8,846 nucleotides of DNA. Origin: Actinoalloteichus_B caeruleus (lineage in GTDB: Bacteria > Actinomycetota > Actinomycetes > Mycobacteriales > Pseudonocardiaceae). The DNA lies in the NCBI RefSeq assembly GCF_000718005.1, contig NZ_JODV01000037.1; one strand, 5' to 3'. The position numbers and the translations under genes were made by a program. The notes beneath the pieces are model-generated. The model had not been told where the DNA came from and searched no databases. It saw only the letters and a list, made by a program, of their open reading frames with translations. This document shows, piece by piece, positions 1-6,993 of the stretch; positions within the stretch are counted from its first letter, which is position 1, and each line of letters begins with the position of its first letter.

Positions 1-99
1 CCGCGTCGGGAGTGGCCCGGGCCTGGTCCCGGACGAGGTCGTGCACACCGGCCTGGGGCAGTGGGTGACTGCTTCCCACCCCACCACCCACCCCCACCG
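1..99. repeat. Left copy of perfect 99-bp inverted repeat (A-domain start)
   Basis: Bases 1-99 are the exact reverse complement of 8748-8846; the match ends abruptly at the inner edge (g at 100 does not pair with a at 8747). It encodes the start of an NRPS adenylation domain read outward on the minus strand. The real repeat probably continues beyond the window. A length of exactly 99 equals a common assembler k-mer, so the outer limit is likely set by assembly and the inner edge by the genome. Confidence 0.97.
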
Positions 100-172
100 G
101 GAGACCGGACGGCGTTCGGCCGGTCGGCTGAACACCGGCTGGTGGGAAGGATTGCCCGAGTTCACGTGTCAT
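1..172 (-). CDS. NRPS, 5' end only: initiating adenylation domain (partial, runs off left edge)
   Basis: Read on the minus strand, an ATG at 172-170 opens a frame that stays open to the window edge (57 codons). The first 25 residues (MTRELGQSFPPAGVQ...) are a Pro/Gly-rich leader. They are followed by a Gly-rich stretch and then GVHDLVRDQARATPDA, the conserved opening of an NRPS adenylation domain (compare the family pattern LVHxLFExQAxRTPDAVA). No condensation domain precedes it, so this would be a loading or first module, or a stand-alone A domain. The ribosome binding site AGGAGG lies at 184-189, an 11-nt spacing that is slightly long. An in-frame stop at 209-211 rules out a much longer N-terminus. 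The gene lies 292 nt downstream of the hydroxylase gene in the same direction, so co-transcription is possible. The last 32 codons are identical in nucleotide sequence to the NRPS start at the other end of the window. Amino-acid specificity cannot be read because the A-domain core motifs lie outside. Confidence 0.72.
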   Translation of the reverse strand, partial: MTRELGQSFPPAGVQPTGRTPSGLPVGVGGGVGSSHPLPQAGVHDLVRDQARATPDA

Positions 173-464
173 CGCGTGCGCGTCCTCCTGACTCAACACC
201 CGGGGCGCCTACCCGAGCTCCTCGGCGCGAGGTTCCGCCACTTCGACGGGACCGGACCCCGAATTCCCCGGAGGTCCCTGCGGCTGGGTGCGCACGACCG
301 CCCGGTTGGCTGGTCCCTGCGCGATCCGGGATGCGGACCCCGGACCGGATCGGTGTTCCCGAGGACGGAGGCGGGCCGTTCGCGCTGGTGAGGGATCGGT
401 CCGCGCTCGTCCCATTCCTCCGCCGAATCACGCTGGCTGGCGGAAGAAAATCATCTGCGGCTCG
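173..464. other. Intergenic: hydroxylase gene to NRPS
   Basis: This 292-nt gap holds the AGGAGG ribosome binding site for the leftward NRPS (184-189) and a possible hairpin at 417-446. Several open frames cross it, but their translations are Arg/Pro/Gly-rich shadows of high-GC DNA with no recognisable domain. I see no RNA gene. Confidence 0.5.
417..446 (-). terminator. Weak hairpin after the mppO-like gene
   Basis: On the minus-strand RNA, CUUCCGCC pairs with GGCGGAGG (8 bp including one G-U) across a 14-nt loop, about 20 nt after the hydroxylase stop. No U-tract follows. The pairing is better on the minus than on the plus strand, which fits a partial terminator or attenuator between the hydroxylase and NRPS genes. 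Confidence 0.3.
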
Positions 465-1493
465 TCAGTAGATCACCCGGGATTGTGCGTCAAGCCGGGA
501 GCCACGGGACTTCCTGAGATCCCTCGTGATGTTCAGCCGGCGGAGCCAGCGGTCGGTGCCGTCGAACCGCGCCTGGAAAGGTTTCCTCCCGTGGACCACC
601 CGGTAGTTGTCGATGAAGCAGATGTCGCCGGGCCGCAGGACCACCCCGGACATCGCCGCGTCGACAGCGTCGATGACTTTTCCAAGTGCCTCCTGCTCGA
701 CCTCCCCCTGCGCGTTCTCCATGTAGAAGGGGTCGATCCTGAGGTAGGGATCCCGTGGGTCGCCGAAGAGAACCGCGACTGGCTCCGGTTTCCTCAGGAG
801 TTCCTCGACTCGCTCGTAACTGCGCTGAAGGAGCGCCGCCGAGCGCGTGCTCCTGGTGGTCGAGCTGTTCTGGTTCTGAGCGCGGTGTGACTTGTCGGGG
901 AGGATGAAGAACCTTTCCTCGAAAAGGAGGTCCCTGGTCTGGTCGTCGAGCTGGACCTCACTGATCTCGGCAGCGGTGGTCTCCACCCCCTCGTGGTTGC
1001 GCAGGCACATCAGCCCCAGGTAGTCGGTGCGCAACGGGTGGTATGCGTCCTCGGTGTGCCAGGTGAGCAGTTCGGAGGACCCGGAACCGATCTGCTCGTG
1101 TTCGTGGCCCTTCATGGGGAAGATGTCGTGCATGATGCGCCCGTCCTGCTGCGTAGCCCACCCGATGGCCTCACCGAGTAGACTTCCGAGTAGGAAGAAC
1201 GCGATGTCCTCCCGCAAGGTGGGAGAGGGAGTGCGCTCGTCCCGCCAGTCAGCGGGAGTGGGACCGACAGCGTCGTCGTCGATCGGAATTCCGGAGATCA
1301 CGACGAGGCCGTCCGTCTCGGTGTTGCGGTAGGAATACAGTGCCGAACGCACACTTCGTGGGATTTCGTCGGCATAGGAGCGGGCTGTTCGGAGAAATCC
1401 CTCGGACTCCACTGAGGGGAACTCCTTGGCCAACTCGGTCGCGACGTCCTGAATTCCTCGGACCTCGTCGTCCCGCAACCGCAGGGTCAACAC
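465..1493 (-). CDS. mppO: Fe(II)/2-oxoglutarate amino-acid beta-hydroxylase, MppO/VioC type
   Basis: A 342-residue member of the clavaminate synthase-like / VioC family of non-haem iron oxygenases, which hydroxylate the beta-carbon of free amino acids using O2 and 2-oxoglutarate. VioC-like blocks are obvious: WATQQDGR (112-119), LTWHTEDAYHPLRTDY with iron ligands His146 and Glu148, FIDNYRVVHGRKPFQ with the distal His301, and DRWLRRLNITRD in which Arg315 matches the 2-oxoglutarate-binding Arg of VioC (same +14 spacing from the distal His). Length is close to VioC (about 358). Start: GTG at 1493-1491 follows a perfect AAAGGAGG by 9 nt; earlier in-frame starts lack such a site and add a non-family leader. 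In VioC, from memory, two aspartates in LRVDGD hold the arginine guanidine; here the block is LRIDPF, keeping the first (Asp254) but with Phe256 at the second. With mppPQR nearby, the likely substrate is enduracididine, as for MppO of mannopeptimycin. Alternatives: arginine or capreomycidine hydroxylase. Confidence 0.82.
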   Translation of the reverse strand: MLTLRLRDDEVRGIQDVATELAKEFPSVESEGFLRTARSYADEIPRSVRSALYSYRNTETDGLVVISGIPIDDDAVGPTPADWRDERTPSPTLREDIAFFLLGSLLGEAIGWATQQDGRIMHDIFPMKGHEHEQIGSGSSELLTWHTEDAYHPLRTDYLGLMCLRNHEGVETTAAEISEVQLDDQTRDLLFEERFFILPDKSHRAQNQNSSTTRSTRSAALLQRSYERVEELLRKPEPVAVLFGDPRDPYLRIDPFYMENAQGEVEQEALGKVIDAVDAAMSGVVLRPGDICFIDNYRVVHGRKPFQARFDGTDRWLRRLNITRDLRKSRGSRLDAQSRVIY

Positions 1494-1801
1494 AGAACAA
1501 TCCCTCCTTTCGACCGCACGACCTGGTGAGACGCAGGGTCGGGAGAACCCGCGTGCGGCGCACGGCATCAGGTCGCCACTCGTGACCATCCTGACGATCG
1601 CCTTATCCTCGTTCCATGCCTTTCAGCGGATGTCTAAATATCGGGGTGGGCAGAGTGCCGAGGTCGCGCTGCCCGCACGAGGGGTGGCGACCTTGGACGT
1701 GCCTTCTCGGGAACGACGGGGAACGGGATTTTTCCCGTATGATCGTCCTGGTCACCCGCGTCAGGGCGGAGACATCGAGTGGTGAGGAGAGCCGGGGCAA
1801 C
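1494..1801. other. Divergent control region between mppO-like gene and response regulator
   Basis: This 308-nt region separates two divergent genes. It contains the AAAGGAGG site for the hydroxylase (plus-strand CCTCCTTT at 1503-1510), a short AT-rich patch around 1633-1642, and a perfect inverted repeat at 1723-1738 next to a TATGAT box. The open frames crossing it do not look like proteins. No convincing -35/-10 pair was found for the hydroxylase. Confidence 0.5.
1723..1743 (+). promoter_or_regulatory. Inverted repeat abutting a -10-like TATGAT, upstream of the response regulator
   Basis: ACGGGATTTTTCCCGT (1723-1738) is a perfect 6-bp inverted repeat with a 4-nt TTTT spacer. It overlaps by one base TATGAT (1738-1743), a five-of-six match to the sigma-70 -10 hexamer. 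A transcript starting near 1750 would have about a 50-nt leader to the GTG at 1802. The position fits an operator, possibly for autoregulation. No good -35 hexamer is visible, so this is tentative. Confidence 0.3.
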
Positions 1802-2443
1802 GTGCGGATCGTACTTGCCGAGGACGGGGCGCTGCTGCGCGAAGGACTCGCCAGCCTGCTCCAGCGTTTCGGTCACGAGGTCGTCGCCTGCGTGGAGGAC
1901 GCCGAAGCCGCCGTCGTCGCCGTGAACCGACACCGGCCGGACATGTTGGTTACGGACGTCCGCATGCCTCCGAACCACGCGGACGACGGCCTGCGCGCCG
2001 CGGTCAGGTTGCGGCGTCGTCACCGCGGTTTGGGTGTGTTGGCCCTCAGCCAGTACGTGGCCGAGGACTACGCCACCACCTTGCTGAACACCGGCGACGA
2101 GGGCGGGGTGGGGTACCTGCTGAAGGAACGGGTCGGGGACGTCGCCGAGTTCCTGGACGCCGTTACCCGCATCGGTCAGGGCGGCACCGTCGTCGATCCC
2201 GAGGTCGTGCGCCAGTTGTTGGGCGAGCCTGGCGATCCCGTGCGCAGGCTGACGCCTCGGGAGCGGGAGGTCCTCGAGCACATGGCCCAGGGACGGTCCA
2301 ACCTCGCCATCAGCCAACGGTTGTTCGTGACCGAAGCCGCGGTCAGCAAGCACATCGCGAATATCCTGACCAAACTCGGGCTGGGGCCGAACGATCAGCA
2401 CAATCGCCGAGTCCTCGCCGTCCTCACGTACCTCCGTCGATAA
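1802..2443 (+). CDS. NarL/LuxR-family response regulator
   Basis: A 213-residue two-domain transcription factor. The receiver domain (about 1-125) has the acidic pair Glu7-Asp8 (LAEDGALLREG), phospho-acceptor Asp52 in MLVTDVRMPP, Ser83 in ALSQ at the conserved Ser/Thr position, and Lys108 in GYLLKERV. The LuxR-type helix-turn-helix is at about 150-195 (LTPREREVLEHMAQGRSN, then VTEAAVSKHIANILTKLGL). All phosphorylation residues are present, so it should respond to a histidine kinase, but none lies in this window. The GTG start at 1802 places the receiver correctly, with GAGGAGA about 11 nt upstream. An in-frame ATG at 1739 would add 21 residues and overlap the promoter-like site. It may be a cluster-situated regulator, being divergent from the hydroxylase gene, or an unrelated regulator trapped within the cluster; sequence alone does not decide. 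Confidence 0.88.
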   Translation: MRIVLAEDGALLREGLASLLQRFGHEVVACVEDAEAAVVAVNRHRPDMLVTDVRMPPNHADDGLRAAVRLRRRHRGLGVLALSQYVAEDYATTLLNTGDEGGVGYLLKERVGDVAEFLDAVTRIGQGGTVVDPEVVRQLLGEPGDPVRRLTPREREVLEHMAQGRSNLAISQRLFVTEAAVSKHIANILTKLGLGPNDQHNRRVLAVLTYLRR

Positions 2444-2464
2444 CGGGCGGTTTAGGTCCGTTGT

Positions 2465-2495
2465 CGACAGCGCCTGAGGTGGCTGAGAGCTGTCG
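2465..2495 (+). terminator. Likely terminator of the response regulator gene
   Basis: CGACAGC (2465-2471) pairs perfectly with GCTGTCG (2489-2495), starting 21 nt after the stop codon. Inside, GCC/GGC adds three more pairs around a 6-nt loop, with a TGAGA bulge. There is no U-tract, which is usual for actinomycete hairpin terminators. Confidence 0.45.
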
Positions 2496-2621
2496 CGGTT
2501 CTGGGTGCCCCGTCGGTGTCCGACCCCACTCGGTGGTGGTCCATCCAACATCCGCCGTGGTCAGCCGCCGTGAGGCCGATGTCCCTTGCTCCGTTCTACC
2601 CCTGACCCGGTGGGTGAGGAC

Positions 2622-2636
2622 GTGGGAAGATCCCAC
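2622..2636. repeat. Compact hairpin, GTGGGA-AGA-TCCCAC
   Basis: A perfect 6-bp inverted repeat with a 3-nt loop lies in the middle of the long intergenic region, 180 nt after the regulator stop. It could be an operator, a processing site or a leftover terminator; nothing nearby decides which. Confidence 0.3.
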
Positions 2637-2700
2637 CCGTGCTCTGACATCGTCGCGGCCTCAGCGGAGTCGACAGCCCGCTCACGGCGGCAGTACAGCT

Positions 2701-2712
2701 AGCACTAGTGCT
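2701..2712. promoter_or_regulatory. Perfect 12-bp palindrome AGCACTAGTGCT
   Basis: A perfect even-length palindrome about 300 nt upstream of the lipoprotein gene, followed by TTT. It is the right size for a dimeric regulator's binding site, but a chance occurrence cannot be excluded. Confidence 0.25.
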
Positions 2713-3013
2713 TTTCGGCAGTTGCCTGCAGTGACGCCGTCGGTGGGTACAGGCTTAACTGGACTGGCCTCGTCGACGTGACCTCAGCGACGTGCGGGTT
2801 GTGGTTGCCCCTGCTTACCACCGCCGCCACCGCTGGTAGACGCGGAAGTGACGACGCCCTGTCCCCTCCGGGGTCGAGCCGTGCTCGCCGCTCCCGTGAC
2901 GTGGGGCTTGGCGGGACAACGACGGCTCGTGATTCGGTCGCGGACGGTCGGAGTGCGGCGCAGCCCCAGCTCAGCGGGGTGAACACGGTTCAGATGAACG
3001 GGAGGGACTATCG

Positions 3014-3775
3014 ATGACGGGAACCGCGCGGCGTGTGGTGCCGGTGGCCCTTGGCCTGGTGGCGTTCCTCTGCGCCACGAGCGCATGCACCATCAACGGT
3101 GCCAACACACCGCCGCGTAGCGACGAACAGGAGTTCAGCCTGGACGGGCAGGAGTTGACGATCAACGCCGGCAACTTCGACCTGCGGGTGGTGCCGGCCC
3201 CCGGTGACGCCGTCAACGCCAAACGCTCGCTCACGGGTATGGCCGCCGAGGAAGGGAACGCCTCCTGGTCCCTGGAGAACGGCGAGCTCCGGCTGACCGC
3301 GCGCTGCGAGGGTTTCTCCCCGGGCTGCGGTGCGAGTTTCGAGGTGGGAGTGCCCGCGGAGGCGAACCTCTCCCTCATCTCGGATGCCGGTGGGATCAGG
3401 GTCGTGGACGTGCCCAACAACCTGGACATCCGGAACACCAACGGCACCGTAAACCTGAACAACGTCTCGGGAAGACTGCAGGTGAACGGAGTCGCGGGCG
3501 CGATCAGCGGGGAAAGGCTCCGCTCGTCCGAGGTGAACGTCCGCAGCGAGAACGGCAGCGTCCGGCTCGGATTCACCAACCCGCCCGATTCCGTCGAGGC
3601 GGTGGCACGCCACTCCTCGGTGGTGGTGACCCTCCCCACCGAGCACAGCTACGCGATCACCGCGACCAGCGAGTACGACCGGGCCGAGATCAACCTGCCC
3701 CACGACCCCGACAGCCCGCGCAAGGTACGAGCGGCCAACCTGAACGGTGGAGCGGTGGTCGTCCAGGGAGCGTGA
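3014..3775 (+). CDS. DUF4097-type putative lipoprotein (beta-helix / adhesin-like)
   Basis: A 253-residue predicted exported protein. It starts with positive residues (TARRVV), a hydrophobic stretch VPVALGLVAFLCA, and the cleavage-type box ATSAC with candidate lipidated Cys25. The Thr at -3 is not the classic lipobox residue, so lipidation is likely but not certain. The mature part has short Asn/Gly/Val-rich repeating strands (IRNTNGTVNLNNVSGRL, then VNGVAGAISG and VRSENGSVRLGF), the parallel beta-solenoid pattern of DUF4097 'putative adhesin' proteins. Two cysteines in RCEGFSPGCG could form a disulphide. Start: ATG at 3014 follows GGAGGG by 7 nt. It converges on mppR with only 12 nt between stop codons. 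DUF4097 proteins often accompany envelope regulation, so a link with the upstream response regulator is conceivable. There is no evident catalytic role in the peptide pathway. Confidence 0.72.
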   Translation: MTGTARRVVPVALGLVAFLCATSACTINGANTPPRSDEQEFSLDGQELTINAGNFDLRVVPAPGDAVNAKRSLTGMAAEEGNASWSLENGELRLTARCEGFSPGCGASFEVGVPAEANLSLISDAGGIRVVDVPNNLDIRNTNGTVNLNNVSGRLQVNGVAGAISGERLRSSEVNVRSENGSVRLGFTNPPDSVEAVARHSSVVVTLPTEHSYAITATSEYDRAEINLPHDPDSPRKVRAANLNGGAVVVQGA

Positions 3776-3780
3776 CGGGA

Positions 3781-3812
3781 CGGGCGGTCACCTCCCGCCG
3801 AGGAGCCGCCCG
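3781..3812. terminator. Bidirectional hairpin terminator between the lipoprotein gene and mppR
   Basis: CGGGCGG (3781-3787) pairs with CCGCCCG (3806-3812). Inside, CCTC (3791-3794) pairs with GAGG (3800-3803) around a 5-nt loop, leaving only a small TCA/AG internal loop. It begins 6 nt after the lipoprotein stop and covers the last codons and stop of mppR, as expected for a shared terminator of two convergent genes. No U-tract. Confidence 0.5.
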
Positions 3813-4612
3813 CCCCGCAGTGTCTCCGCGTAGCTGAACACGTAGCCTCGCCCGACCTCCACCGGAGTGAGCGTTCCGAAGTCCGCGTCCAGCCCTTCCC
3901 GCCACAGTTCGAGGTCAGCCGGACCGGCCCAGATCCTCGAGGTCTCAATGTCGGTCACCTCGGAGGCGACGAGTTGCTCCAGTGGGCGCTCATCCGACAA
4001 CCAGGGCGGGAAGATCCTCGTGTGGGCGAGGGGCACCGCGTGCAGCGAGGGCAGCTCCGCCACCTCCTCGACACAGGCCACCTCGGCCCGCGCCACCCTC
4101 TCCCCGAACACGGACAGGGAACCGTGGAACCGCTCCCCCGTCCCTTTCCTGGTCCCCGCCCGCCCCACCGGCAGCGCTCGGGTCTGGTAGATGGTGCCCA
4201 ACTGCTTCGGCATGCCCTGAACCCATCCCCGGGCCATGGGCACCGGCTGGTCGACCCAGGCGTACGGGCAACGAACCATCGTCCGCCCCTCATGGGCGCA
4301 CTCGAGCAGGAGGAGGAATTCCTTGAACTGGCTCCGTTCCGGCGTCGACAGTTCGGCGCCCGAGTCCGAACACCACTGCCAGTCGGCGAACACCGCGGCA
4401 GCCGCGCCGGGGTTCGGCCCCAACGTCAGCCCTGGCGGCAGGAACGCGCGCACCGCGTCGGGGTCGACCCGGTAGTCGACCATGATCACATCACCACTGA
4501 AATGCCACGGCGGCGGCGTGATCATCGAGGACCGCCCCGAGGGGGACAGCGGCAGGCTGTAACCCGTGGGGCCGGAGGAGGTGTTGACGGGACGTGCGGT
4601 GTGGGGACTCAT
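3788..4612 (-). CDS. mppR: MppR: acetoacetate decarboxylase-like cyclase (2-ketoenduracididine formation)
   Basis: A 274-residue protein of the acetoacetate decarboxylase superfamily. In enduracididine biosynthesis MppR does not decarboxylate; it forms a Schiff base with 4-hydroxy-2-ketoarginine and promotes cyclisation to 2-ketoenduracididine. The candidate Schiff-base lysine is Lys136 in WVQGMPKQLGTIYQTR. Glu263 in YVFSYAETLRGG lies 127 residues later, the same spacing as the Lys156/Glu283 pair I recall for MppR of Streptomyces hygroscopicus. The fold-typical N-terminal segment MVDYRVDPDAVRAFLPPGL is present. Start: ATG at 4612 follows GGAG by 5 nt, 15 nt after the mppQ stop; it is the third gene of the operon. 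The first 30 residues are Ser/Pro-rich and may be disordered. By homology alone it could be any ADC-like protein; the operon makes the MppR call strong. Confidence 0.88.
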   Translation of the reverse strand: MSPHTARPVNTSSGPTGYSLPLSPSGRSSMITPPPWHFSGDVIMVDYRVDPDAVRAFLPPGLTLGPNPGAAAAVFADWQWCSDSGAELSTPERSQFKEFLLLLECAHEGRTMVRCPYAWVDQPVPMARGWVQGMPKQLGTIYQTRALPVGRAGTRKGTGERFHGSLSVFGERVARAEVACVEEVAELPSLHAVPLAHTRIFPPWLSDERPLEQLVASEVTDIETSRIWAGPADLELWREGLDADFGTLTPVEVGRGYVFSYAETLRGGRLLGGR

Positions 4613-4627
4613 GGATTCTCCGCGGGG

Positions 4628-5836
4628 TCAGGCCACGGCGAGTTCGGCGGCGAGCCGTTCTCCAGCGGCGGTCAGGAGTTCTGGCGGGTTGAAGCTGAAA
4701 GCGAGCCGAACGCTCGTGGGGACATGACCGAAACGGCTTCCCTCGGACACGCCGACACCCGCGCGGTCCGCGGCGGCGACGATCTCGGGCTCACCGCGCA
4801 GGTGGGATCGGATCCACACGAAGAACCCTCCGCCCGGTTCGTCGAACTCGTAGTCCTCGGTGAGGTGTTGCCGGAGGGCACCCACCAGCGCGTCCCGCCG
4901 GACAGTCAGCTGGCGGCGCAACCAATCGAGATGCTGGTCGTAGTCACCGGCGCGCAGCAGGGACACCACGGCCAACGCCGTGGCGTGGTTCGCCGCCCCT
5001 CCGCTGGCGAACAGCCCGTGCTCGCTCAGCCGGGCGACGACGTCGGGTTCGGCCAGGAGGGAACCGACTCTGAGCCCGGGTGCCAACGTCTTGGAGAAGG
5101 ACTGCAGGCGCACCACGCCTCGGTATCCCGCGAGCGCGGCCATCGAGGGGGGCGGGCTGGCCGCGTCGAGAGTGAGTTCCGCGTACGGTTCGTCTTCCAC
5201 GATCAGGGTGCCGTGCCGTGCCGCGATGCTGAGCAGCTCGGCTCGGCGGTTGGTGGGCACGACGAGGCCGGTGGGGTTGTGGAACGTGGGATTCAGGTAC
5301 ACGAAGCCCGGTCGTTCGCCGCCCGACCTGGCTGAGGCCAGCGCACGGTGAAGCGCGTCCGGCGACATCCCGTGCTCGTCGGCACTGATCTCACGCAGCA
5401 CGAGTTCGCAGTCGACGAACAACCGACGGGCCAGGTCGTAGCACGCGGAGTCGAGGAAGACCACCGACCCGGGCTCGGTGAGGATGGTCGACACGAGGTG
5501 AAGACCATGCGACGTACCCGCGGTCAGCATCGCCTGCTCAGGCGAGCAGGGGTGCCCGTCACGTGCCACCGCTCGACGGGCCACCTCCTCGCGGAACTCG
5601 AACGCACCCTGGTTGTGGCCGTAGCTCAGCGCGGCGGAGCCGAAGCGTTCGAGTCCGCTGGCGAAGTGCTGGCGAAGGAGGTCGACGGGGAGCAAGGTGG
5701 GATCGAGGTAACCGGGTCCCAGGTCGAGGACGCCGGGAGGGGAGACCGACTGGACCGTTTCCGCCGTCCAGCGGCGTACGTGGGACAGCGGCCCGGCGGT
5801 CTCCCCACCGCGAACTCCAGCGTGATCCGGCGTCAC
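4628..5836 (-). CDS. mppQ: MppQ: PLP-dependent aminotransferase (L-enduracididine formation)
   Basis: A 402-residue fold-type I aminotransferase (class I/II, similar to 2-aminoadipate/MocR-type enzymes). PLP-site residues are visible: GTSHGLHL (107-113) for the phosphate loop, Asn187 in FHNPTG, Asp215 and Tyr218 in VEDEPYAE, Schiff-base Lys249 and Arg256 in SFSKTLAPGLRVG, and the carboxylate-binding Arg377 in SVRLAFSF. MppQ catalyses the last step to free L-enduracididine, transamination of 2-ketoenduracididine. Start: GTG at 5836-5834 overlaps the mppP stop in a GTGA arrangement, giving translational coupling. The open frame extends about 54 codons further upstream but only inside mppP and with no family similarity. 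A weak GGGG serves as the ribosome binding site. Another aminotransferase role, such as converting a beta-methylated keto acid made by the neighbouring methyltransferase, is possible. Confidence 0.87.
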   Translation of the reverse strand: MTPDHAGVRGGETAGPLSHVRRWTAETVQSVSPPGVLDLGPGYLDPTLLPVDLLRQHFASGLERFGSAALSYGHNQGAFEFREEVARRAVARDGHPCSPEQAMLTAGTSHGLHLVSTILTEPGSVVFLDSACYDLARRLFVDCELVLREISADEHGMSPDALHRALASARSGGERPGFVYLNPTFHNPTGLVVPTNRRAELLSIAARHGTLIVEDEPYAELTLDAASPPPSMAALAGYRGVVRLQSFSKTLAPGLRVGSLLAEPDVVARLSEHGLFASGGAANHATALAVVSLLRAGDYDQHLDWLRRQLTVRRDALVGALRQHLTEDYEFDEPGGGFFVWIRSHLRGEPEIVAAADRAGVGVSEGSRFGHVPTSVRLAFSFNPPELLTAAGERLAAELAVA

Positions 5837-6993
5837 GTCCCCGCCAGGACCGTGCGCAGGGCGGCGGCGGCGGCGTCCACCGTGAAGGACGATCGGGCCA
5901 GGGCGACGCGCAGGCTGTGGTTGCCGGCGTCGGGGTCCGCCCAGTGGAACTTCCGGCAGGGCAGCGTGTACACCTGGTGCTCGGTGACCGCGGACCACAC
6001 CTCCATCGCCGACCTCGTGCCCAGGTCGATCCGCTCCACGCTCGCCCTCGTGTCCTGGTCGGGGAAAGCGATCCCCGGGATCCCGGCGAGAGCCGAACGA
6101 AGCGTGGTCCTCCCCTCCCCCACGAAGCGGTGCAGGTCCGCGAGGCCACCGGCCGCCGCGTCCTCCGCGAAGCGCTTCACCAGGGCGAGAATGAGGGGAG
6201 ACACGCCGAGGAGGACATCGGAGTACACCTTCGCCAACGGCAGGCCGACGTTCTCGCTACGTGCCAACCACCCCACCTTGAGGTCCAGGGTCGGCCAGAG
6301 CTTCCCGGTGTCCTCGATGACGACCCACCGGCAGCCGCTGTCCTCCAGGACCCGGTAGTGGTCGTAGTGCGCCCGGGTGTCGAAGCCTCGGAACGACGTG
6401 TCCAGGGCGAGGATCGTGCCCGATCTCGCGCACTGCTCCGCGAGCGACCGGAGCCTCTCCTCGGCGAGCACGACGCCGGTCGGGTTGTTCGGCGTGGTCA
6501 CGAAGACGCAGCCCACCGACTCGATGACCTTTCTCGGGAGGTCCCCCTCGTGCAACTCCTTCTCGGGGAGCGGAACCAGGCGGAGGTCCGCACCCCGCAG
6601 AAGGTCGGGGATGTTGTCGAAGGTGGGGTGGATCAGGGCGACGGAGTCGATCTCGGTCGCCAAGGCGCGAGCCAGGATGACCATGGCGACAGAGGACGAG
6701 TAGCAGCTGAGCACGCGGCCACCCTCGGCAGGGTATGAGTGCTGCCCGAGCAGGTGGAAGTAGGACTGAACCGCCTCCCTCTCCAGATCGTCGACCGGCT
6801 GCTCCGACGCCTTGAGGAACAGGCTCGGGAGTTCGTCGATGATCGACGCCTGACTGGGTGTCAGGTCCTGGCGGGCGTGGCCGTCCGCCAGGTTCAGCGG
6901 GCTGTTCAGGGCCAGGTATTCGATCTGGGTGAGGTTTCCCTCGGCGGACCCGAGAGCCGGAGACCTCTTCTGGGCGTGCGAAACCGCGTTCAT
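5833..6993 (-). CDS. mppP: MppP: PLP- and O2-dependent L-arginine oxidase/4-hydroxylase
   Basis: A 386-residue aminotransferase-fold enzyme. MppP uses PLP and O2, with no metal or flavin, to convert L-arginine to 4-hydroxy-2-ketoarginine plus some 2-ketoarginine, the committing step of enduracididine biosynthesis. The match to S. wadayamensis MppP is residue-exact with a constant +10 offset: Thr22, Glu25 and His39 (NLTQIEYLAL, ADGHARQ), Asp198, Ser200 and Phe201 (ALDTSFRGFD), Schiff-base Lys231 (EDTGKLWPTLDLK) and Arg362 (SLRVALARS), corresponding to the residues I recall as T12, E15, H29, D188, S190, F191, K221 and R352. His39 is important because its counterpart is needed for hydroxylation. 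Start: ATG at 6993 follows GAGG by 6 nt and leaves a short N-terminal tail like known MppP. It is the first gene of the PQR operon and overlaps mppQ by 4 nt. Confidence 0.94.
   Translation of the reverse strand: MNAVSHAQKRSPALGSAEGNLTQIEYLALNSPLNLADGHARQDLTPSQASIIDELPSLFLKASEQPVDDLEREAVQSYFHLLGQHSYPAEGGRVLSCYSSSVAMVILARALATEIDSVALIHPTFDNIPDLLRGADLRLVPLPEKELHEGDLPRKVIESVGCVFVTTPNNPTGVVLAEERLRSLAEQCARSGTILALDTSFRGFDTRAHYDHYRVLEDSGCRWVVIEDTGKLWPTLDLKVGWLARSENVGLPLAKVYSDVLLGVSPLILALVKRFAEDAAAGGLADLHRFVGEGRTTLRSALAGIPGIAFPDQDTRASVERIDLGTRSAMEVWSAVTEHQVYTLPCRKFHWADPDAGNHSLRVALARSSFTVDAAAAALRTVLAGT

Larger units (their letters stand above)
2444..3013. other. 570-nt intergenic region between response regulator and lipoprotein
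   Basis: No credible gene was found; the open frames are low-complexity Arg/Ser/Pro shadows. It contains a good hairpin just after the regulator stop (2465-2495), a compact hairpin with GTGGGA/TCCCAC arms and a 3-nt loop at 2622-2636, and the perfect 12-bp palindrome AGCACTAGTGCT at 2701-2712 followed by TTT. The ribosome binding site of the next gene (GGAGGG, 3001-3006) lies at its end. No clear promoter hexamers were recognised. Its length suggests a decayed gene or an untranslated leader. Confidence 0.45.

Noticed and set aside
41..471. Rightward open frames starting inside the left repeat
   Set aside because: They are antisense to the NRPS start and their translations are Arg/Pro-rich without any domain. 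The leftward NRPS frame explains the same DNA.
465..1493. Calling the hydroxylase VioC (viomycin L-arginine 3-hydroxylase)
   Set aside because: It is homologous, but one guanidine-binding Asp is replaced and the neighbours are enduracididine genes, not capreomycidine genes such as vioD. MppO-type is the better call.
1494..1589. Upstream start for the hydroxylase (ATG-type start near 1589)
   Set aside because: The extra 32 residues are not like the family and lack a ribosome binding site, whereas GTG at 1493 follows a perfect AAAGGAGG.
1612..1640. Promoter TTCCAT-N17-TAAATA for the response regulator
   Set aside because: The -35 matches the consensus at only two of six positions; the AT patch alone is not sufficient evidence.
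1634..2551. 305-codon minus-strand frame opposite the response regulator
   Set aside because: It is an antisense shadow; the plus strand has an intact receiver domain and LuxR helix-turn-helix.
2461..3017. Small open frames in the regulator-lipoprotein gap
   Set aside because: Low-complexity translations, no convincing ribosome binding site and no recognisable motif.
3974..6738. Long plus-strand open frames opposite mppR, mppQ and mppP (up to about 450 codons)
   Set aside because: They are antisense shadows caused by GC-rich third positions, with repetitive Arg/Gly/His-rich translations. The minus-strand proteins carry residue-level active-site matches.
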